From positions 3,816,115-3,880,114 of the forward strand of contig CP018227.1 in NCBI GenBank assembly GCA_016865035.1: a stretch of 64,000 nt of DNA. Direction: 5' to 3'. Within the stretch, counting starts at the first letter, position 1, and each line of letters starts with the position of its first letter. The notes under the pieces are model-generated. The model did no database searches. It was given only the letters and a program-made list of their open reading frames with translations, and was not told the DNA's origin. The DNA comes from Kordiimonadales bacterium IMCC3096. GTDB lineage: Bacteria > Pseudomonadota > Alphaproteobacteria > Minwuiales > Minwuiaceae. The position numbers and the translations under genes were made by a program. Positions 55,629-64,000 of the stretch are shown here, one piece after another.

Positions 55629-56840
55629 ATGACCGAAGCCGAGCTGCGCTTTCAGGAGGCGATGGCAGGACTGCCCGATCCGGGCCGCTCGGTTGCCGCT
55701 GCCGTTTCCGGCGGCCCTGACAGCATGGCGCTGGCCATTCTGCTGCGTGACTGGGCGCATGCCCAAGGGCGGCATGTCACGGCGCTGATCGTCGATCATG
55801 GCATCAGGGCCGGGTCGGACGCCGAGGCAGGGCTGGTTTCTGAACGGCTCTCTGCCGCGTCTGTCCCGAATGTGGTGCTGCGCTGGGACGGTCCCAAGCC
55901 CGCCGCCGGGCTTCAGGCGCGGGCACGGGACGCCCGCTATGGGCTGATGCTCGACTGGTGCCGGGGGCAGGGTATCGACAGCCTGTTCGTCGGTCACCAT
56001 GCCGACGATCAGGCAGCAACCGTGACCATGCGGATCGCGCGTGGCAGTGGCATCGACGGACTTGGCGCCATGCGGCCCATGGTGGTGCGGGACGGGGTCC
56101 GCATCTGCCGCCCGGTGCTCTCCGTGGCCAAGTCGGAACTGATCGCACTGCTTGCTGCCAGGGGCCTTGCCTGGGTCGATGATCCGACCAACGACGATCC
56201 CCGGCATGAACGCAACAGGATCGACGAGGAACTGGCCGCGCACCCGGCTTCGGACCAGCAGCGGGCGCGGCTGAACCGGCTGGCCGACCGCGCGGCACGT
56301 GCCTCCGACGCATTGCAGGCCTGGACGGACAGGGTCTGGAAGGAATCCGCCATCATCGGCGCGGCTGGCGATGTCACCCTCGATCTGTCCGTGTTTCAGG
56401 CCTTGCCGGAGGAGATCAGGCTGCGGCTGTTGCTCAGGGCGGCGGCTCAGGCCGGAGGAATCCAGCCGGGACTGGAGAAGGCGGAGCGTGCTGTCGCGCG
56501 CCTGCAACAGGGCGATTCCCTGCTGACGCTGACGCTTGGCCATGCGCTCGTTCGCCAGTCCCGCAAGCGCGTGCGGGTGGTGCGGGAGCACCGGAATCTG
56601 CCGTTTCATGACTGGCTGCCGGGCGCGGCCCGGAGCCTGCTCTGGGATGGCCGGTTCCGCCTCGAAGCATCAGCCCCCCTGAACGATCCGATCTCCATCG
56701 GGCCCGGCGTTGCGGATACGTCGCTGTTGCCCTGTGTCTACCGCCAGCGCGAAGCCCTCGGCTGTCCGCTCGGGGAGGCCGTCAGGCTGCCGGGCAATGT
56801 GCTGGTGCGTGCCACGCCCCTTTTTGTGGCCCCGCGCTGA
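55629..56840 (+). CDS. tilS: tRNA(Ile)-lysidine synthase
   Basis: The 403-residue enzyme converts the wobble cytidine of the CAU-anticodon isoleucine tRNA to lysidine, using ATP and lysine. The PP-loop motif VSGGPDSMALAILL lies near residue 28, with VDHGIRAGSDAEA, VGHHADDQAATVTMRIARGSGIDGLGAMRP and VDDPTNDDPRHERNRI as further hallmarks. The start at 55629 is the family N-terminus. It follows cpoB with almost no gap and precedes ftsH, an order conserved in alphaproteobacteria. Confidence 0.94.
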   Translation: MTEAELRFQEAMAGLPDPGRSVAAAVSGGPDSMALAILLRDWAHAQGRHVTALIVDHGIRAGSDAEAGLVSERLSAASVPNVVLRWDGPKPAAGLQARARDARYGLMLDWCRGQGIDSLFVGHHADDQAATVTMRIARGSGIDGLGAMRPMVVRDGVRICRPVLSVAKSELIALLAARGLAWVDDPTNDDPRHERNRIDEELAAHPASDQQRARLNRLADRAARASDALQAWTDRVWKESAIIGAAGDVTLDLSVFQALPEEIRLRLLLRAAAQAGGIQPGLEKAERAVARLQQGDSLLTLTLGHALVRQSRKRVRVVREHRNLPFHDWLPGAARSLLWDGRFRLEASAPLNDPISIGPGVADTSLLPCVYRQREALGCPLGEAVRLPGNVLVRATPLFVAPR

Positions 56841-57002
56841 AACATGTTTCGCTTCCCCGGCTTGTGCACCGCAGAATCCGGACTATCTGAAACGTGTACG
56901 AAGTCCTGATTGCAGTGGAGGTCGCCTGCCGCTAGGGGTATCGTATTCGCATGTTTCGTATCTGCTAAAGCAGGTCACCCTGAGTTCAAGGACATCTGAC
57001 AG

Positions 57003-58940
<1,938 letters not shown>

Positions 58941-59004
58941 CTGTACCCAGCACCCAAAGCCCGGCGGGCGCATGTGTCCCCGGGAGAGGAAGACCGAGGG
59001 CGGC

Positions 59005-59709
59005 GTGAAACGCGATCTGCAGAAGGACACAGGTGACGCGGGCGACATTGATGCCTTTCTGGCTCAGGTCGCGGCCACGCCTGCGCCTCGGACAGGCGGC
59101 ACGCGGCGGGGGCGTCTGCTGTTCGGCATGGATGCGACGGCGAGCCGCCAGCGAAGCTGGGACCAGGCGCTGCACATCCAGTCGGAGATGTTCGAGACGA
59201 CGCGTGGTCTGGGTGGCCTGGATGTGCAGCTGGTGTTCTACCGCGGCTTCGGCGAATGCAAGGCCAGCAAATGGTTCGGCGATGCAACGGCACTGCGCAA
59301 TGCCATGCTGAAGGTGCAATGTCTTGGCGGGCGTACCCAGATCGGCCGGGTGCTGTCCCGGGCGCTGAAGGAAACCCGGGACAAGCCGGTGCAGGCGGTC
59401 GTCTTCGTCGGCGACAGTATGGAGGAGGATGCCGATGCACTCTGCCATCAGGCAGGGCAGCTCGGCCTGCTGAAGGTGCCGTTGTTCCTGTTTCAGGAAG
59501 GTCACGACCCGGATGCGACCGGTGTCTTCCGGCAGATGGCACGGCTGTCCGGCGGGGCCTGGTGTCCCTTCGATGCCTCCAGTGCGGATCGGCTGAAGGA
59601 ACTGCTGGCGGCAGTCGCCGTCTATGCCGCAGGCGGGCGCAAGGCGCTTGCCGATCACGGACGGGGCAGGGGCGGCGAGATCGCCGGTCTGCTGGAGCAG
59701 ATCAGGTAG
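59005..59709 (+). CDS. VWA-like domain protein
   Basis: The protein (234 residues from a GTG at 59005) looks like a von Willebrand A-type domain: RRGRLLFGMDATASRQRSW gives a DxTxS metal-site motif, GGRTQIGRVLSRAL the second ligand Thr, and VQAVVFVGDSMEEDADAL the third region. Relatives of this type in alphaproteobacteria are uncharacterised. GAGGG precedes the GTG; an ATG at 58972 in frame is an alternative. It lies between ftsH and secG, where other genomes often have tpiA. Confidence 0.78.
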   Translation: MKRDLQKDTGDAGDIDAFLAQVAATPAPRTGGTRRGRLLFGMDATASRQRSWDQALHIQSEMFETTRGLGGLDVQLVFYRGFGECKASKWFGDATALRNAMLKVQCLGGRTQIGRVLSRALKETRDKPVQAVVFVGDSMEEDADALCHQAGQLGLLKVPLFLFQEGHDPDATGVFRQMARLSGGAWCPFDASSADRLKELLAAVAVYAAGGRKALADHGRGRGGEIAGLLEQIR

Positions 59710-59808
59710 GCGCCTGCGGAATTCGACTGTAGCCGCCACAGGGCTTTCGTTCTGGCGATGGCTCGTGTAAGAGACGGCGACACTCAGAAGGGCTGAACGG
59801 CAACACCC

Positions 59809-60111
59809 ATGATCATCATCGTACTTGTCATCCACGTATTGATCGCAATCGCGCTGACCGGCGTGATCCTGATGCAGCGTTCCGAAGGCGGCGCGCTCGG
59901 CATTGGCGGCGGCGGCGGCGTGATGTCCACCCGTGGGGCCGGCAACCTGCTCAGCCGTTCGACGGCGATGCTGGCGGTGGCCTTCTTCGCGACCTCGATC
60001 CTGCTGGCGATTCTGACCGGCAATCATGGCGAGCCCGAATCGATCATTACCGCTCCGGCGACGGAAGCACCCGCTGAACCGAGTGGACCGGTCGTTCCTC
60101 TGGCGGATTGA
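59809..60111 (+). CDS. secG: Preprotein translocase subunit SecG
   Basis: The 100-residue protein has two membrane helices (IIIVLVIHVLIAIALTGVILMQRSEGGALGIGGG and LSRSTAMLAVAFFATSILLAIL) with the conserved QRSEGGALG loop between them. It assists SecYE in protein export. It begins a secG-pyrG-kdsA-eno series, and a T-tailed hairpin follows it. Confidence 0.95.
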   Translation: MIIIVLVIHVLIAIALTGVILMQRSEGGALGIGGGGGVMSTRGAGNLLSRSTAMLAVAFFATSILLAILTGNHGEPESIITAPATEAPAEPSGPVVPLAD

Positions 60112-61830
<1,719 letters not shown>

Positions 61831-61882
61831 TTGCCTTCACGGACCGTCTCCGACGGTCGAACCCGACAGGAAAGTACTGCAC

Positions 61883-62743
61883 ATGGCCGATACCGCGAGA
61901 GGCGCTGCACCGGGCGTCATGACCGTCGGCGACATTCGCATCGGCAATGACCTGCCGTTGGTGCTGATTGCCGGACCCTGCCAGATGGAAAGCCGGGAAC
62001 ACGCGCTGGAGATGGCGGGCGCGATCCGGGAGATCGCGGACCGCGTCGGCATCCGGGCAATCTACAAGTCCAGCTTCGACAAGGCCAATCGCACCAGCGT
62101 TGGCGGCAAGCGTGGCCTGGGGCTGGAGAAGTCCCTCGCGGTCTTTGCCGAGGTGCGGGAAAAGACCGGTCTGCCGGTGCTGACCGACGTGCATACGGCG
62201 GAACAGTGCCCCATCGTCGCCGAGGCCGTGGATGTGATGCAGATACCGGCATTTCTCTGCCGCCAGACCGATCTGCTGCTGGCGGCGGGGGAGACAGGCT
62301 GTGCCATCAACGTGAAGAAGGGGCAGTTCCTCGCCCCCTGGGACATGAAGAACGTGGTCGACAAGCTGCGCAGCACCGGCAACAACAACATCTCCGTCTG
62401 CGAACGCGGCGCCAGTTTTGGCTACAACACGCTGGTCACCGACTTCCGGGGCCTGCCGATCATGGCGGAACAGACCGGCTGCCCGGTGGTCTTCGATGCC
62501 ACCCATTCAGTGCAGCAGCCGGGCGGGCAGGGCGGCAGCAGCGGGGGACAGCGCGAATTCGTGCCTGTGCTGGCGCGGGCCGCCGTCGCCGTCGGTGTCG
62601 CCGCTGTCTTCATGGAGACCCACGAAGACCCGGACAATGCCCCTTCCGATGGCCCCAACATGGTACCGGTGAACGAGCTTGAGGCGCTGCTGCGTCGCCT
62701 GATGGCGTTCGATGCCGTTGCGAAGGACGTTGCGGCGGTCTGA
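61883..62743 (+). CDS. kdsA: 3-deoxy-D-manno-octulosonate 8-phosphate synthase
   Basis: The 286-residue enzyme condenses arabinose 5-phosphate and phosphoenolpyruvate to KDO 8-phosphate for LPS core. Landmarks are [52 protein letters not shown] and [13 protein letters not shown]. The Cys in IAGPC marks the metal-dependent class; the metal-independent type has Asn there. The start at 61883 follows ACAGGAAAGTACTG, a leader shared exactly with rhlE. It lies between pyrG and eno. Confidence 0.96.
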   Translation: MADTARGAAPGVMTVGDIRIGNDLPLVLIAGPCQMESREHALEMAGAIREIADRVGIRAIYKSSFDKANRTSVGGKRGLGLEKSLAVFAEVREKTGLPVLTDVHTAEQCPIVAEAVDVMQIPAFLCRQTDLLLAAGETGCAINVKKGQFLAPWDMKNVVDKLRSTGNNNISVCERGASFGYNTLVTDFRGLPIMAEQTGCPVVFDATHSVQQPGGQGGSSGGQREFVPVLARAAVAVGVAAVFMETHEDPDNAPSDGPNMVPVNELEALLRRLMAFDAVAKDVAAV

Positions 62744-62836
62744 GCCGGTCAAATTCTTGCGCGAAAGTGGCGCGGCGGGGGAATCACCTTTGAGATTTGT
62801 CCGTTTGTGGTCTACCTGTTGCCAGCAGCAGACTGA

Positions 62837-64000
<1,164 letters not shown>

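Overview
The window is a 64 kb stretch of a high-GC Gram-negative chromosome, almost certainly from an alphaproteobacterium of Rhodospirillales-like type. This rests on three conserved gene orders: an aa3 cytochrome oxidase cluster (ctaC-ctaD-ctaB-coxF-ctaG-ctaE-DUF983-surf1), a ruvA-ruvB-ybgC-tolQRAB-pal-cpoB-tilS-ftsH block, and secG-pyrG-kdsA-eno. A CIRCE-controlled groESL operon, lipid A deacylase and KDO-8-phosphate synthase genes fit an LPS-bearing cell. Taxonomy below class level is inference. I found no tRNA, rRNA, CRISPR array, insertion sequence or prophage gene.

Layout. 1-2.4 kb: branched-chain amino acid genes (ilvB 3' end, ilvN, ilvC) closed by two hairpins. 2.5-4.9 kb: a small islet with a family-2 O-methyltransferase and a SnoaL-like protein, bracketed by two AT-rich stretches unlike the rest of the window. 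5.1-8.3 kb: a membrane-anchored hypothetical protein, then a three-gene ATGA-coupled operon of a DUF1611/DgcN-like protein, a fold-III PLP racemase and a 68-residue zinc-ribbon protein. 8.4-11.1 kb: EamA transporter, an alpha/beta hydrolase with a Cys nucleophile, and a MipA-like outer membrane protein. 11.2-13.4 kb: groES-groEL. 13.4-13.7 kb: a pair of diverged palindromic repeats. 13.7-17.4 kb: a 2OG-Fe(II) oxygenase, a luciferase-like monooxygenase and an M32 carboxypeptidase.

17.4-24.3 kb is the cytochrome oxidase cluster on the minus strand. It includes a 51-residue CoxF-like gene and an extra five-helix subunit III-like protein between DUF983 and SURF1. 24.4-47.4 kb is mixed accessory and housekeeping content: a LysR regulator with a 20-bp palindrome over its start, an amidase, an acyltransferase/cNMP-domain fusion, an FMN riboswitch driving ribB, an M48 protease broken by one in-frame stop, a PagL-type deacylase, rhomboid protease, Fe-dependent alcohol dehydrogenase, short-chain dehydrogenases, a YcaQ-like glycosylase, a cation efflux protein, pdxH, an RhlE-type helicase and a Rieske oxygenase.

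47.5-58.9 kb is the ruvAB/Tol-Pal/tilS/ftsH block. It carries an extra secreted protein, between tolA and tolB, that resembles the C-terminal domain of TolA. 59-64 kb holds a VWA-like protein, secG, pyrG, kdsA and the 5' part of eno, which runs off the end.

The observations I rate highest are the DgcN-like/racemase/zinc-ribbon operon, the free-standing TolA-like domain, the second subunit III-like protein in the oxidase cluster, the acyltransferase/cNMP-domain fusion and the nonsense codon in the M48 protease. None looks like a defence or mobile system. The most plausible new biology is accessory subunits in known envelope and respiratory machines, and a D-amino-acid operon of unusual composition.
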